From NCBI GenBank assembly GCA_036505295.1, contig DASXTQ010000003.1, positions 1 to 29,250 on the forward strand: a stretch of DNA of 29,250 nt. The letters run 5' to 3'. This DNA comes from WS-7 sp036505295 (GTDB taxonomy: Bacteria > Eisenbacteria > RBG-16-71-46 > SZUA-252). Under the pieces are notes generated by a model that saw only the letters and a program-made list of their open reading frames with translations, searched no databases and had not been told where the DNA came from. This document shows positions 8,017-16,678 of this stretch, in pieces. The position numbers and the translations under genes are program-made. Each line of letters opens with the position of its first letter. The first letter of the stretch is position 1.

Positions 8017-9293
8017 TGCCGCTCGGTCTCCTTGCGTACCGGAGCGCGGCGCTGCTGGCCGGGGCCGCGTCCCCGCTCATCCGCGGCTTCGGCGGCCCGG
8101 AGAGCACCTGGCGATCGGCGCTCACAGGCGCCAGCGGGGATCTCGCCGGTGCCGCGGGCAGCGTCTGGATCCACGCCGCCTCGATGGGGGAAGTGGTGGC
8201 CGCACGCGCCTGGGTCACGGCGCTCCTCGCCGCGGGGCAGCGCGGTCCCCTCCTGCTCACGACGCGGACCCAGCGAGGGCTCGCCCGCGCGCGCCGCGAC
8301 CTGGGAGACCGGGTGGTCGCCCGGATCGCGCCCCTCGACCTGCCGCAGCTCGTCCGCTCCTTTCTGGCGAGTGCCGCACCGCGGCGTCTCGACATCGTGG
8401 AAACAGAGATTTGGCCGCATCTGATCCTTGAGTCCCGCCGCCGGTCGGTCGCGGTCGTCTTCGTCAGCGCTGCGGTCTCGGAGCGGACCCGCCGGCGTCT
8501 CCTGCGATGGGGTCTCGCGGGACGGGCCCTTTTCGGCGAGGGAGTCTGGGTGCTCGCCCAATCGGAGCGGCACGCCGAACGGTTTCGCTCGCTGGGCGTG
8601 CCTCCCTCGGGGATCGCGGTGACGGGCGATCTCAAGGCCGAGCGGCCCCAGGCAGCTGCGACGCGGGACCAGGCCGAACGGCCAACGGTCGTGTTCGGAA
8701 GCCTGAGACCCGGTGAAGAGGAGGTCGCGGTTGGTCTGGCGCGAAGCCTGGCGCATCCCGGCGCGCGACCGCTCGTCGTGGCGCCCCGTCACAAGGATGG
8801 TATGGAGCGCGTGCTCGGCGCGCTCCGGGCTTCCGCCGTGCCGATCTCGATCCGCCAAGAGGAAGACCGCGCGCGAGAGGACCTCTCTGACTGGATCGAC
8901 CGGCTTAAGTCCGCTTCTCCGCCCCGCGTGGGAATCCTTGCGACCCTGGGCGAGCTTCCGCTCGCCTACGAATCGGCCGGGGTCGCGATCGTGGGGGGAA
9001 CGTTCGCCCCGTACGGAGGGCACAACGTGCTCGAGCCCGCAGCGCGCGGGTGCGCGGTCGTCGTCGGACCCTACTCGGACGCGGTCCAAGAAGGTGTCGA
9101 GGCGCTCGCTCGCGAGCATGCGATTCTTGAGGTGAAGGATGCCGCGGCGGCGAGCGAAGGCGTTCGGACCTTGCTGGACACTCCGGAAGCAATGCGCCGC
9201 ATGGGGGAGGGCGCGGTGCGGGCGGCCGAGGTCGCGTCGCGATCCGCCGCGCTCTCGCTGGAGGCGCTCGGGCGCTTCGGGCTCACGCCGTGA
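8016..9293 (+). CDS. waaA: Kdo transferase WaaA (KdtA)
   Basis: GT30 enzyme that adds Kdo from CMP-Kdo to the lipid A precursor at the cytoplasmic face of the inner membrane. The 425-residue length is standard. The N-terminal hydrophobic segment would anchor it. HAASMGEV contains the catalytic glutamate (E59). ETEIWPHLI, SAAVSERTRRR, VTGDLKAE and the C-terminal GGTFAPYGGHNVLEPAA are strongly diagnostic. ATG 8016 shares its A with the stop of lpxB (TGATG), and GGTGGAG just upstream is a plausible ribosome site. The number of Kdo residues added cannot be told from sequence. CMP-Kdo synthesis genes (kdsA, kdsB) are not in the window. Confidence 0.95.
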   Translation: MPLGLLAYRSAALLAGAASPLIRGFGGPESTWRSALTGASGDLAGAAGSVWIHAASMGEVVAARAWVTALLAAGQRGPLLLTTRTQRGLARARRDLGDRVVARIAPLDLPQLVRSFLASAAPRRLDIVETEIWPHLILESRRRSVAVVFVSAAVSERTRRRLLRWGLAGRALFGEGVWVLAQSERHAERFRSLGVPPSGIAVTGDLKAERPQAAATRDQAERPTVVFGSLRPGEEEVAVGLARSLAHPGARPLVVAPRHKDGMERVLGALRASAVPISIRQEEDRAREDLSDWIDRLKSASPPRVGILATLGELPLAYESAGVAIVGGTFAPYGGHNVLEPAARGCAVVVGPYSDAVQEGVEALAREHAILEVKDAAAASEGVRTLLDTPEAMRRMGEGAVRAAEVASRSAALSLEALGRFGLTP

Positions 9294-10420
9294 GGCGCGA
9301 CGTCATGAGGGGGATCGCGGGGCTCTTCGAGCGGTCCTGGTCGGGGGAGCGCGGAACCCTAGCATGGACCAAGGTTCTCCTCCCACTCTCCCTCGGCTAC
9401 GGAGCAGGCTCCGCCTTCTCGCGCCGGCGTGCGGCCGCCCGGCGCCGAAAGCTGGAGGGGTGCCATGTGATGGCGCTCGGTAACCTCACGGTGGGGGGAG
9501 CGGGCAAGAGCAGCCTCGCCCGGTGGCTCGCCCTCGAGGCGGCGGAAGCCGGCGCGCGCGCGGCGATCATCTTGCGCGGTCACGGCGCGGAAGCCCCGTC
9601 CCGCCAGGGCGGCGTCGTGCCCGATTTCGAGGGGTACCCACTCTTGCAGTCCACGGGACGTTACGGCGACGAAGCGATCGCACACCGCTTGGCGCTGCCC
9701 CGGAAGGCGGTCGTGGCCACGGACCCGGACCGCTTGCGGGCGGCCCGGGCGCTCCGTAGCGGCTATGGCGCCAGCGTTCTGGTGCTGGACGACGGGTGGG
9801 AGCAGGATGGCCTCCGCTGGGACGAGCTTTGGGTGGTCCTCGACCCGCGCCTTCCCGTCGGGAACGGAGCGCTTTTGCCGGCGGGACCGCTCCGGCGGCC
9901 CCCCTCGACGCTCCGCGAAGCCACGCGTATCGTTTTCCTGCTCGAGGACCCGCGCGATCCGATTCCGGAGGCGACCTTGGCCTGGGCTGCCCGGTTCGCG
10001 CCCGGGATTCCCTCGCTTCGGTTTACCCGCACCCTTCGGTGCCTCACACCGGTCGGCGAACCCGCGGCGGGGGAGCGCCTGCGACATGGAGCACCGGTCG
10101 CACTCGTCTCAGGAATCGGCGCGCCGAGCCGGCTCGAGCGCTTTGTTCGCGCCGCGGGGGCCGAGGTTCGCCTCCACGCGGTCTATCCCGATCACGCTCG
10201 CTGGACGAGAGCCTCGCTCACGGCGTCGGCCGGGCGCGCTCGGCGCGAGGGTGCGGAGGAGATATGGATCACGGAGAAAGACGAGCCTCGCTGGCCGTCG
10301 CAGCTTCGGACCGATTTGCCCGTGCGGGTCATTCGGACCACAATCGGACCGCTGGATCCCGTCGAAGACGCGCTCGGTCCGCTGCGCGCCGCGGTAGCGA
10401 GGGCCGAGCGGATCGTCTAG
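9290..10420 (+). CDS. lpxK: Tetraacyldisaccharide 4'-kinase LpxK
   Basis: Membrane-associated kinase that phosphorylates the 4' position of the lipid A disaccharide. The 376-residue protein has an N-terminal hydrophobic helix (about residues 25-43), a Walker A loop GNLTVGGAGKSS (64-75, compare GNLTAGGNGKTP in E. coli), the Asp pair in LDDGWEQDGL (D167, D168), VSGIGAPSRLERF, a PDH motif (YPDHARWT) and WITEKDEPRW near the C-terminus. GTG 9290 overlaps the waaA stop as GTGA. In E. coli LpxK normally precedes Kdo addition, so waaA-lpxK order here reflects operon layout rather than reaction order. An alternative ATG six codons later is possible but less well placed. Confidence 0.94.
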   Translation: MRRDVMRGIAGLFERSWSGERGTLAWTKVLLPLSLGYGAGSAFSRRRAAARRRKLEGCHVMALGNLTVGGAGKSSLARWLALEAAEAGARAAIILRGHGAEAPSRQGGVVPDFEGYPLLQSTGRYGDEAIAHRLALPRKAVVATDPDRLRAARALRSGYGASVLVLDDGWEQDGLRWDELWVVLDPRLPVGNGALLPAGPLRRPPSTLREATRIVFLLEDPRDPIPEATLAWAARFAPGIPSLRFTRTLRCLTPVGEPAAGERLRHGAPVALVSGIGAPSRLERFVRAAGAEVRLHAVYPDHARWTRASLTASAGRARREGAEEIWITEKDEPRWPSQLRTDLPVRVIRTTIGPLDPVEDALGPLRAAVARAERIV

Positions 10421-10448
10421 GCTACGTGGTTCCCCGAGAGAGCGAGCG

Positions 10449-12083
10449 ATGAGGCGATCGTCCAACGAGCTGGAAAGCGACGTCCTGGTGGTGGGGAGCG
10501 GCATCGCGGGGCTCTCCGTCGCCCTTCACGCGGCACGTTTCGCGCGCGTGCTCATCGTCACGAAGCGTGAGGGGCACGAGTCCAACACGAACTACGCGCA
10601 AGGCGGCATCGCGGCCGTCCTTGGCGAGGACGATCGGCTCGACCTCCACGAGCGGGACACGCTCGTTTGCGGGGCCGGGCTCTGCGACCCGGAATCGGTT
10701 CGGGTGCTCGTCGAGGAGGGCTCGGGGGAGATCGCGCACTTGGTCTCGCTCGGAGTCCGTTTCGATCGCGATCCGAAAGCCCGGGGCACGCTTGCCCTCG
10801 GGCGGGAAGGCGGGCACTCGCGCCGGCGCATCGTGCACGCGAAGGACCGCACCGGGCGCGCCATTGAAACGACGCTCCTGCGCCTGGCGCAAAGGCACCC
10901 CAAGATTTCGATTCTCGAGAATCACATCATGGTCGACCTGATTCTCGAATCGAAGCACCTGGCGGGGAAAAAGGTCCCGGCCGCGCGCGACCGCGTGTGG
11001 GGGGCCTACGTGCTTCATCGTGCGACCGGGAAAATCCGCGCGTGCGCCGCGCGCACCACGGTGCTCGCGACCGGAGGCGCGGGGAAGGCGTATCTTTACA
11101 CCACGAATCCTGACATTGCGACGGGAGACGGTTTGGCGGCGGCCTTCCGGGCGGGGGCCCCGGTCGCGAACCTCGAGTTCATTCAGTTCCACCCGACGTG
11201 CCTCTTCCACCCGGAGGCCAAATCGTTCCTGATCTCCGAGGCGGTACGCGGCGAAGGGGCGCGGCTCCTCACCTCGGACGGAAAGCCCTTCATGCATCGC
11301 TATCATCGGCTCCGTGACCTGGCGCCGCGCGACATCGTGGCGCGGGCGATCGACGCTGAGATGAAGCGCCGAGGCGACAAGTTCGTCCTGCTCGACATGG
11401 CGCGTCTGGGGAAACGGCTCCTCGAGAAGCGGTTTCCGAACATCACGAGCCGCGTGCGCGCGTTCGGGTACGACGTCTTCCACGAGCCGATCCCGGTCGT
11501 TCCGGCGGCGCATTACATCTGCGGGGGCGTCGTGACCGATCTGGACGGACGCACCGCGATCCCGGCGCTCTACGCGTGCGGGGAGGTCGCGTGCACCGGG
11601 GTTCACGGCGCGAACCGGCTCGCCTCGAACTCGCTCCTCGAAGCGCTTGTGTTCGCGCGGCGAGCGGGGCGTGCCGTCTTGGAGCAGCTGCTGGAGGAGG
11701 GGCGAGCCCGGCCGCCCAAGCTCCCGGCCTGGCGCACGAACGGCGCCATCGCTCCGAAAGAGCAGGTAATCTTCGACCATAATTGGGATGCGCTTCGGCG
11801 GGTGCTATGGGACTATATGGGCATTGTCCGGAGCGACGAACGGCTGATGCGCGCGGCCACGATGGTCGGCGTCCTGCGCGACCAGATCGAGCGGGACTAC
11901 TGGCGTTACCGGCTCGACAGCGACCTGGTCGAGCTTCGGAACATCGGGCTCGTCGCCGACCTCATGGTGGCCTGCGCGCTGAGGCGCAAGGAAAGCCGGG
12001 GGCTGCATTACAATGTCGACCATCACAAGCCCCTCGAACGATTTCGAAACGACACCATGCTCACCCGTCGGGACGTGCGTTGA
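10449..12083 (+). CDS. nadB: L-aspartate oxidase NadB
   Basis: FAD enzyme oxidising L-aspartate to iminoaspartate, the first step of de novo NAD synthesis. The 544-residue protein shows an FAD dinucleotide loop (GSGIAGLSVALHAA), NTNYAQGGIAAV, DTLVCGAGLCD, EFIQFHPTCLF with the active-site His, and PRDIVARAI with the catalytic Arg. It also has the C-terminal FAD segment YACGEVACTGVHGANRLASNSLLEALVF. These discriminate aspartate oxidase from succinate dehydrogenase flavoprotein, and no partner Sdh subunits are nearby. NadA and NadC are absent from this window, so the pathway is completed elsewhere or the gene has been recruited locally. It lies 28 bases after lpxK with the same orientation. Confidence 0.95.
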   Translation: MRRSSNELESDVLVVGSGIAGLSVALHAARFARVLIVTKREGHESNTNYAQGGIAAVLGEDDRLDLHERDTLVCGAGLCDPESVRVLVEEGSGEIAHLVSLGVRFDRDPKARGTLALGREGGHSRRRIVHAKDRTGRAIETTLLRLAQRHPKISILENHIMVDLILESKHLAGKKVPAARDRVWGAYVLHRATGKIRACAARTTVLATGGAGKAYLYTTNPDIATGDGLAAAFRAGAPVANLEFIQFHPTCLFHPEAKSFLISEAVRGEGARLLTSDGKPFMHRYHRLRDLAPRDIVARAIDAEMKRRGDKFVLLDMARLGKRLLEKRFPNITSRVRAFGYDVFHEPIPVVPAAHYICGGVVTDLDGRTAIPALYACGEVACTGVHGANRLASNSLLEALVFARRAGRAVLEQLLEEGRARPPKLPAWRTNGAIAPKEQVIFDHNWDALRRVLWDYMGIVRSDERLMRAATMVGVLRDQIERDYWRYRLDSDLVELRNIGLVADLMVACALRRKESRGLHYNVDHHKPLERFRNDTMLTRRDVR

Positions 12084-12084
12084 T

Positions 12085-12486
12085 ATGGCGGCCGATCTTG
12101 AGAGCGCGCTTCTGGATCTGGAGCATAAGCACGGGCGCTACCGGGCCAACGCGTATCGGTTCACGCTTGACGCGGTTCACTTCACGGTTCAGACCCTGGG
12201 AGAGATCCGCCACGTCTCGGGCGAGGAGCTTCTGGAAGGGATCCGGCGCCTTGCGCTGGAGCGGTTCGGTCCCATGGCCAAGACGGTCTTCGAGCAGTGG
12301 GGCATCATCCGGACGGAAGATTTCGGCGCCATTGTCTTCCAGTTGGTGGACGAGGGTCTCCTGGGCAAAACCGAGCAGGACAAACTGGGCGATTTCGCCC
12401 GTGGTTACGATTTCAACGAAGCATTCGTGCGTAACTTCGACTGGCTGGATCGGATTGGGTCGGATCCGACCGATCCTGCAGCGTAG
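12085..12486 (+). CDS. Conserved hypothetical, Minf_1886/TIGR04138-like
   Basis: Soluble protein of 133 residues starting at ATG 12085, one base after the nadB stop. It resembles a family of uncharacterised short proteins best known from Verrucomicrobia and Planctomycetes (Minf_1886, TIGR04138). The assignment rests on recall of the pattern YxxxAYxFxxxAxxFT near the N-terminus, then HVSGEELLEGIRRLALERFG and a helical C-terminal half with WGIIRTEDFGAIVFQLVDEGLL. No signal peptide, transmembrane segment or known catalytic motif is seen. Composition is acidic and mostly helical. Function is unknown. The frame stays open upstream, but that part overlaps nadB and has no good ribosome site. Confidence 0.75.
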   Translation: MAADLESALLDLEHKHGRYRANAYRFTLDAVHFTVQTLGEIRHVSGEELLEGIRRLALERFGPMAKTVFEQWGIIRTEDFGAIVFQLVDEGLLGKTEQDKLGDFARGYDFNEAFVRNFDWLDRIGSDPTDPAA

Positions 12487-12511
12487 GGATGCGCGCCATC
12501 ACGGCCCGCCC

Positions 12512-14563
12512 ATGAATTCCGAGACCACCTCGATCCGCCTGCTCCGCTACCTGAGGCCGTATCGCGGCAGGCTGATCCTCACGGCGTTCCTCATGGCGGG
12601 CTTCGCGTTCTCGAGCGGCGTTACGATCGGCATGATCTCCCCTTTCGTGAAGATTCTCTTCACGCCCCGCCCCGCCCCCTCCGCGACCGTGAACCCAGGG
12701 ACCTCGGACGCGGCGCCGGTCGCTGGAAACGGCGCGGCGTCGGCGCTCCTGGGCGTGATGGCGCCCGCGGAGCCTGGCTCGGCGCGCGCGGCGGATCCCA
12801 GGGCCCGGAGCGTCTTGCCCGCGGAGGACGCTCCCGGCGCGCCGAGCGGCCTTGCCTTGCGCGTCACGGCGTGGAAGCAGTCGCTTCGGACCTGGTTCGA
12901 GCATTTCTTTCTGACCGGGGATCCGCTTCGCTCCCTGACGCGGATCTGCCTGGCGCTCCTGGTCGTGTTCTTGCTTAAGAACCTGTTCGATTACCTGCAA
13001 AGCGTGCTGACCGTCTGGGTGGAACAGGCGGTCGTGCGCGATCTGCGAAATCAGCTCTATGCCCATCTGCACGATCTGTCGCTCTCGTTCTTCCACACGC
13101 GACGCACCGGTGGGCTTCTCTCCCGCCTCACGAATGACATCGGCCTCGTGCGAGGTGCGCTCGCCGCCGGGTTCAGCAACCTGATCAAGAGCGCGCTTCT
13201 CCTCCTCGTCTGTATGTTCTGGATCTTCTGGACCTCGTGGCGGCTTGCCCTGCTCTCCCTCGTCGTGATTCCGCCGTCCCTGCTCCTCATCGTCTGGCTC
13301 GGGAAGAAGCTTCGGAAGCGGAGCACGATCACGCAGGAGCGGATGGCGGACTTGAACTCGATCCTGGCGGAGACCCTGGCCGGGATCCGGGTGGTCAAGG
13401 CGTTCTCGATGGAGGAGTTCGAAAAACGCCGGTTCGCCGATGCCGCGCGCGACTACTTCCGGGCGTTCGTCAAGCAGCGGCGGCTCGGGGCGATGGCGGG
13501 CCCGATCTCGGAATACCTCGGTGTGGTCGCCGCAACCAGCGTCCTCTGGTATGGGGGACACGAGATCCTGCTCCAACGCGCGCTCGAACCGCAGCAGTTT
13601 TTCATTTTCCTCTTTGCGATGCTCCAGCTCATGAGCCCGCTCAAATCGCTGAGCAACGTGAACGCGACGCTCCAGGAGGGGCTCGCGGCTGCGGTTCGAA
13701 TTTTTCGGATTCTCGATACTAAGCCGGCCATTGTGAGCCGCCCCGCCGCCCGCCCCGTATCGACCATCCAGAACGGGATCGAATTCGACCGGGTTTGCTT
13801 CCGCTATGGAAATGGGCCCGAGGTACTGCGCGACGTATCGTTCTCGGTCGAGGCGGGGGAGGTGGTGGCGCTCGTCGGGCCCAGCGGCGCGGGCAAATCG
13901 ACCCTGGTGGACCTCGTCGCGCGTTTCTACGATCCCACCGGGGGCCGAATCCTTCTCGACGGTCACGAGCTGACGGACTACGACGTGGGATCCCTCCGTC
14001 GGATGATGGGCATCGTGACGCAGGACCCCTTGCTGTTCAACGACACGGTGGAGCGCAATATCGCCTACGGCGTGATGGACGCGGATCCCGAGGCGGTCCG
14101 CCGCGCCGCGCTCGCGGCGAACGCCGATCACTTCATCCGCGAGATGCCGGCGGGGTACGGCACGAAGGTCGGCGATCGCGGGCTGCGCCTCTCCGGGGGG
14201 GAGCGGCAGCGGATTGCGATCGCACGCGCGATCTTCAAGGATCCCGCCCTCCTCCTTCTCGACGAAGCGACCTCGAATCTGGACTCCGAGTCGGAGCTTC
14301 TGGTTCAGGAAGCTCTCGAGGTTCTCTTCCGGGGACGCACCGTCTTCGTCATCGCGCACCGCCTTTCCACGATTCAGCGCGCGGATCGAATCCTCGTCCT
14401 GGACCAGGGGCGGATCGTAGAGACCGGAACCCACACGGAGCTGGTGAGGCGCCCCGGGCTCTATCAGAAGCTCCACCGCCTGCAGTTCCGGCTGGCCGAG
14501 AGCGAGCCGATGGGCGCTCTCACCTCCCTCCCGGGCGCGCTCGCAGCGGACCAGGCGGGCTAG
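12512..14563 (+). CDS. msbA: MsbA-like lipid A exporter (ABC transporter, fused TMD-NBD)
   Basis: Half-transporter of 683 residues expected to dimerise and flip lipid A-core to the periplasmic leaflet. The first transmembrane helix is at residues 20-48. Further helices lie between about 145 and 410, with intracellular segments such as FFHTRRTGGLLSRLTND. The ATPase domain (about 425-660) contains Walker A GPSGAGKST, Q-loop VTQDPLLF, signature LSGGERQR, Walker B LLLLDEATSNLD and H-loop AHRLST. Residues 51-115 form an Ala/Pro/Gly-rich insertion in the loop after helix 1, much longer than in E. coli MsbA. Lipid A as substrate is inferred from the surrounding lpx genes; the fold alone would also fit other exporters. 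ATG 12512 gives the expected N-terminus. Confidence 0.88.
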   Translation: MNSETTSIRLLRYLRPYRGRLILTAFLMAGFAFSSGVTIGMISPFVKILFTPRPAPSATVNPGTSDAAPVAGNGAASALLGVMAPAEPGSARAADPRARSVLPAEDAPGAPSGLALRVTAWKQSLRTWFEHFFLTGDPLRSLTRICLALLVVFLLKNLFDYLQSVLTVWVEQAVVRDLRNQLYAHLHDLSLSFFHTRRTGGLLSRLTNDIGLVRGALAAGFSNLIKSALLLLVCMFWIFWTSWRLALLSLVVIPPSLLLIVWLGKKLRKRSTITQERMADLNSILAETLAGIRVVKAFSMEEFEKRRFADAARDYFRAFVKQRRLGAMAGPISEYLGVVAATSVLWYGGHEILLQRALEPQQFFIFLFAMLQLMSPLKSLSNVNATLQEGLAAAVRIFRILDTKPAIVSRPAARPVSTIQNGIEFDRVCFRYGNGPEVLRDVSFSVEAGEVVALVGPSGAGKSTLVDLVARFYDPTGGRILLDGHELTDYDVGSLRRMMGIVTQDPLLFNDTVERNIAYGVMDADPEAVRRAALAANADHFIREMPAGYGTKVGDRGLRLSGGERQRIAIARAIFKDPALLLLDEATSNLDSESELLVQEALEVLFRGRTVFVIAHRLSTIQRADRILVLDQGRIVETGTHTELVRRPGLYQKLHRLQFRLAESEPMGALTSLPGALAADQAG

Positions 14564-14566
14564 CGC

Positions 14567-15646
14567 GTGCCCCACCGCCGCGCCGCGGCGGTCGTCCGGT
14601 TTTCCTCGCTGGGCGACGTGCTCCTCGCCGCGCATGTTCCCGGATACTTGAAGGAGGAGGATTCCAGCCGCCGCGTGCTCTTCGTGACCAAGGAGCAATA
14701 CGCGGACCTCCTCCGCGGACATCCGCACGTGGATCGTGTGTATGCGGTCCGCGAGCGCCACGGCGCACAGCCGCCTGCGCCGTCCTGCGTCTCGGGATCG
14801 CTCCGCGATATGATCCAGGCCATGCGCGGAGACGGCGTCGAGGAGATTCTCGATCTCCACCAGAATTGGCGTTCCTCCCGAATCCTGGCAGGCTTTCCCG
14901 ATGCAAAGCATCGACTGCCTCCCAAGTACGCCCTCAGACGCCGGCTCATGGTGTACGCGCGCTGGCTCAGGCCCGCGCCCGTTCCGCCGCTCCTTCGAAC
15001 GTATCGCGGGCTCTGCGGTCTCGACCCGCGGGGCGCATCGGATCCGTGGCTTCGCCGCGCGCTTTCGGATCGGGAGCTCGAGCGCGGGGCGGAGAAGGCG
15101 GGGCGTGACGCGCTGGCGGGCGGATTCGTCCTGATGGGGGTGGGGGCGCGCTGGGAAACCAAGCGATGGCCCGCGAGCCATTTCGTGGCGCTCGCGGACC
15201 GGATCGAGCGCGAGCGCGGCCTCACGTCGCTCTATGCCGTGTCGCCGGGAGAGCGGGCGGCGGCCGAGCTTGCGCCGCTCCTCTCGGGGCGGGGGACGGC
15301 GCTCACGCTGCCGTTTCGCGAGCTTGCCGCCGTCGCGGCGCACGCGCGCGCCGTCGTGTCCAACGATTCCGCGGTGCTCCACTTAGGGCCCGCGGTGGGT
15401 GTCCCGGCCGTCGGAGTCTTCGGGGGGACCGTGCCGCAATTCGGATTCGCGCGACAGGGTCCCCTGGACGACGTTGCAGAGATCGAGCTCTGGTGCCGTC
15501 CCTGCGGTGTGCACGGACGGTCCCGCTGCCCGCTGGGGCACCACGGGTGCATGCGGCGGCTCGAGGCGGATCGGACATTCCAGGTCCTCGCAGGCGTGCT
15601 CGACCAGGCAAACGGCCGGAGGAGCACCGCGGTGTCGCGCGCGTGA
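14567..15646 (+). CDS. GT9-family glycosyltransferase (heptosyltransferase-like)
   Basis: GT-B fold enzyme of the ADP-heptose:LPS heptosyltransferase family (359 residues). The N-terminal motif RFSSLGDVLLA, the central GVGARWETKRWP segment and SNDSAVLHLGPAVGVPAVGVFGGT are the acceptor/donor signatures of GT9. The C-terminal part contains LWCRPCGVHGRSRCPLGHHGC, the Cys-rich segment common in WaaF/WaaC/RfaQ relatives. It presumably adds a sugar, probably heptose, to the inner core; donor and linkage cannot be assigned from sequence. GTG 14567 follows the msbA stop by three bases, and the 3' end overlaps the next gene as GTGA, so it is co-transcribed with lipid A genes. Confidence 0.88.
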   Translation: MPHRRAAAVVRFSSLGDVLLAAHVPGYLKEEDSSRRVLFVTKEQYADLLRGHPHVDRVYAVRERHGAQPPAPSCVSGSLRDMIQAMRGDGVEEILDLHQNWRSSRILAGFPDAKHRLPPKYALRRRLMVYARWLRPAPVPPLLRTYRGLCGLDPRGASDPWLRRALSDRELERGAEKAGRDALAGGFVLMGVGARWETKRWPASHFVALADRIERERGLTSLYAVSPGERAAAELAPLLSGRGTALTLPFRELAAVAAHARAVVSNDSAVLHLGPAVGVPAVGVFGGTVPQFGFARQGPLDDVAEIELWCRPCGVHGRSRCPLGHHGCMRRLEADRTFQVLAGVLDQANGRRSTAVSRA

Positions 15647-16578
15647 GCGACCGCGTCCTCATCACGAGCTCCGATCCCGAGGGCATCGCCCGCGCGATCG
15701 AGGAGGAGATCGGAGAACCGTTCCCGTGGTGCAGGCTCGACGCCCGCGGCTTCGAGCAGTCGACCGTCTGGTTCTGCGCCGGGGCTCCCCCGGAGTCTCC
15801 TCTCCGGCTCCCCAAGCTTTCCTGGATCCAGAGCGGGTGGGCGGGCGTGGAGAATTGGTTTCTTCGTCCGGAGTGGGCGGGGGAGGTGATCCTCACGCGC
15901 ACGGTCGGTGATTTTCCACAACGGATCGCGCAGCACGTTTTCGGCTACCTGCTCGCGCGGACACTTCGCGTGGACGAGACGATGCGGCAGATGGCGGAAC
16001 GGACCTGGAAGCGCTGGACGCCGGAGTCGCTCGCGGGGAAAAACCTTCTCGTCGTCGGCATGGGCGCGATCGGCCTCGAGATCGCCGCCACGGCCAAGGC
16101 ATTCCAGATGCATGTCGCTGGGGTCCGGCGCGGCGGAGGGAAGACCGGGCGACGATCCGCAGAAGGGGACCAGGAGGGGGCACAGGATCTCCCCGCGCTT
16201 CTCGGGTCGGCGGACGTGGTCGTGAGCCTCCTCCCGCTCACCCCCGAGACCGAGGCGTTTTGGAACGCGGAGCGCTTCTCGTCCATGAAGGCAGGCTCCA
16301 CGTTCATCAACGTCTCGCGCGGGGGCACCGTGGAGGAGGCGGCGTTGCTCCGCGCGCTCGGCCGTGGCAAGCCGCGAACGGCGATCCTGGACGTCTTCCG
16401 CGAGGAGCCCTTGCCGGCAGACCATCCGCTCCGGGGCAGGGACGATGTCTGGATCACCCCTCACATCGCGGGCGTGAGCACGATTCCGCCTTTGGCGCGC
16501 GACTTCGCGGAAAACTGGCGTCGGTTCCGCGCTGGGGAGCCGCTGCAAAACCGAGTCGACCGCGCGCGCGGGTACTAG
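15643..16578 (+). CDS. D-2-hydroxyacid dehydrogenase, GhrA-like (glyoxylate/hydroxypyruvate reductase)
   Basis: NAD(P)H-dependent reductase of 311 residues. The Rossmann loop VGMGAIG is at 138-144. The catalytic triad is visible: R226 in NVSRGG, E255 in FREEPLPADHPL and H274 in WITPHIAG. The C-terminus VDRARGY is the same as in E. coli GhrA as I recall it, and the short N-terminal catalytic half also fits GhrA better than SerA or LdhA. The likely substrate is glyoxylate or hydroxypyruvate. Start GTG 15643 overlaps the upstream GT9 stop (GTGA). It ends the long operon, about 100 bases before tdh-kbl, whose pathway yields glycine, so a shared C2/C3 metabolism link is conceivable but unproven. 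The frame is open further upstream only as a shadow of the GT9 gene. Confidence 0.87.
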   Translation: MSDRVLITSSDPEGIARAIEEEIGEPFPWCRLDARGFEQSTVWFCAGAPPESPLRLPKLSWIQSGWAGVENWFLRPEWAGEVILTRTVGDFPQRIAQHVFGYLLARTLRVDETMRQMAERTWKRWTPESLAGKNLLVVGMGAIGLEIAATAKAFQMHVAGVRRGGGKTGRRSAEGDQEGAQDLPALLGSADVVVSLLPLTPETEAFWNAERFSSMKAGSTFINVSRGGTVEEAALLRALGRGKPRTAILDVFREEPLPADHPLRGRDDVWITPHIAGVSTIPPLARDFAENWRRFRAGEPLQNRVDRARGY

Positions 16579-16606
16579 CGCGACGCCGCGCCGGAGGGGA
16601 AAGGGC

Positions 16607-16634
16607 TTGATTCCGGGCACTCCTCTCCCATAAT
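16607..16634 (+). promoter_or_regulatory. Probable sigma70-type promoter of tdh-kbl-waaF
   Basis: TTGATT (16607-16612) and CATAAT (16629-16634) are separated by 16 bases. Transcription would start near 16641, giving an untranslated leader of about 38 bases. The leader contains GGGAGAGGAG ahead of the GTG start of tdh. This lies in the only sizeable gap between the envelope operon and tdh. Confidence 0.5.
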
Positions 16635-16678
16635 CGAGCCGGATCTTTCGCCATACGCTCAGGGAGAGGAGTGACCCT

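Noticed and set aside
11783..12511. N-terminal extension of MsbA by 243 codons
   Set aside because: The upstream part is an alternative frame of nadB and the Minf_1886-type gene; ABC exporter homology begins at ATG 12512.
12413..15382. A 989-codon open frame on the minus strand opposite msbA and the GT9 gene
   Set aside because: It is antisense to two genes with clear family motifs; long antisense frames are expected in GC-rich coding DNA. The translation is Arg/His/Glu-rich with no recognisable domain.
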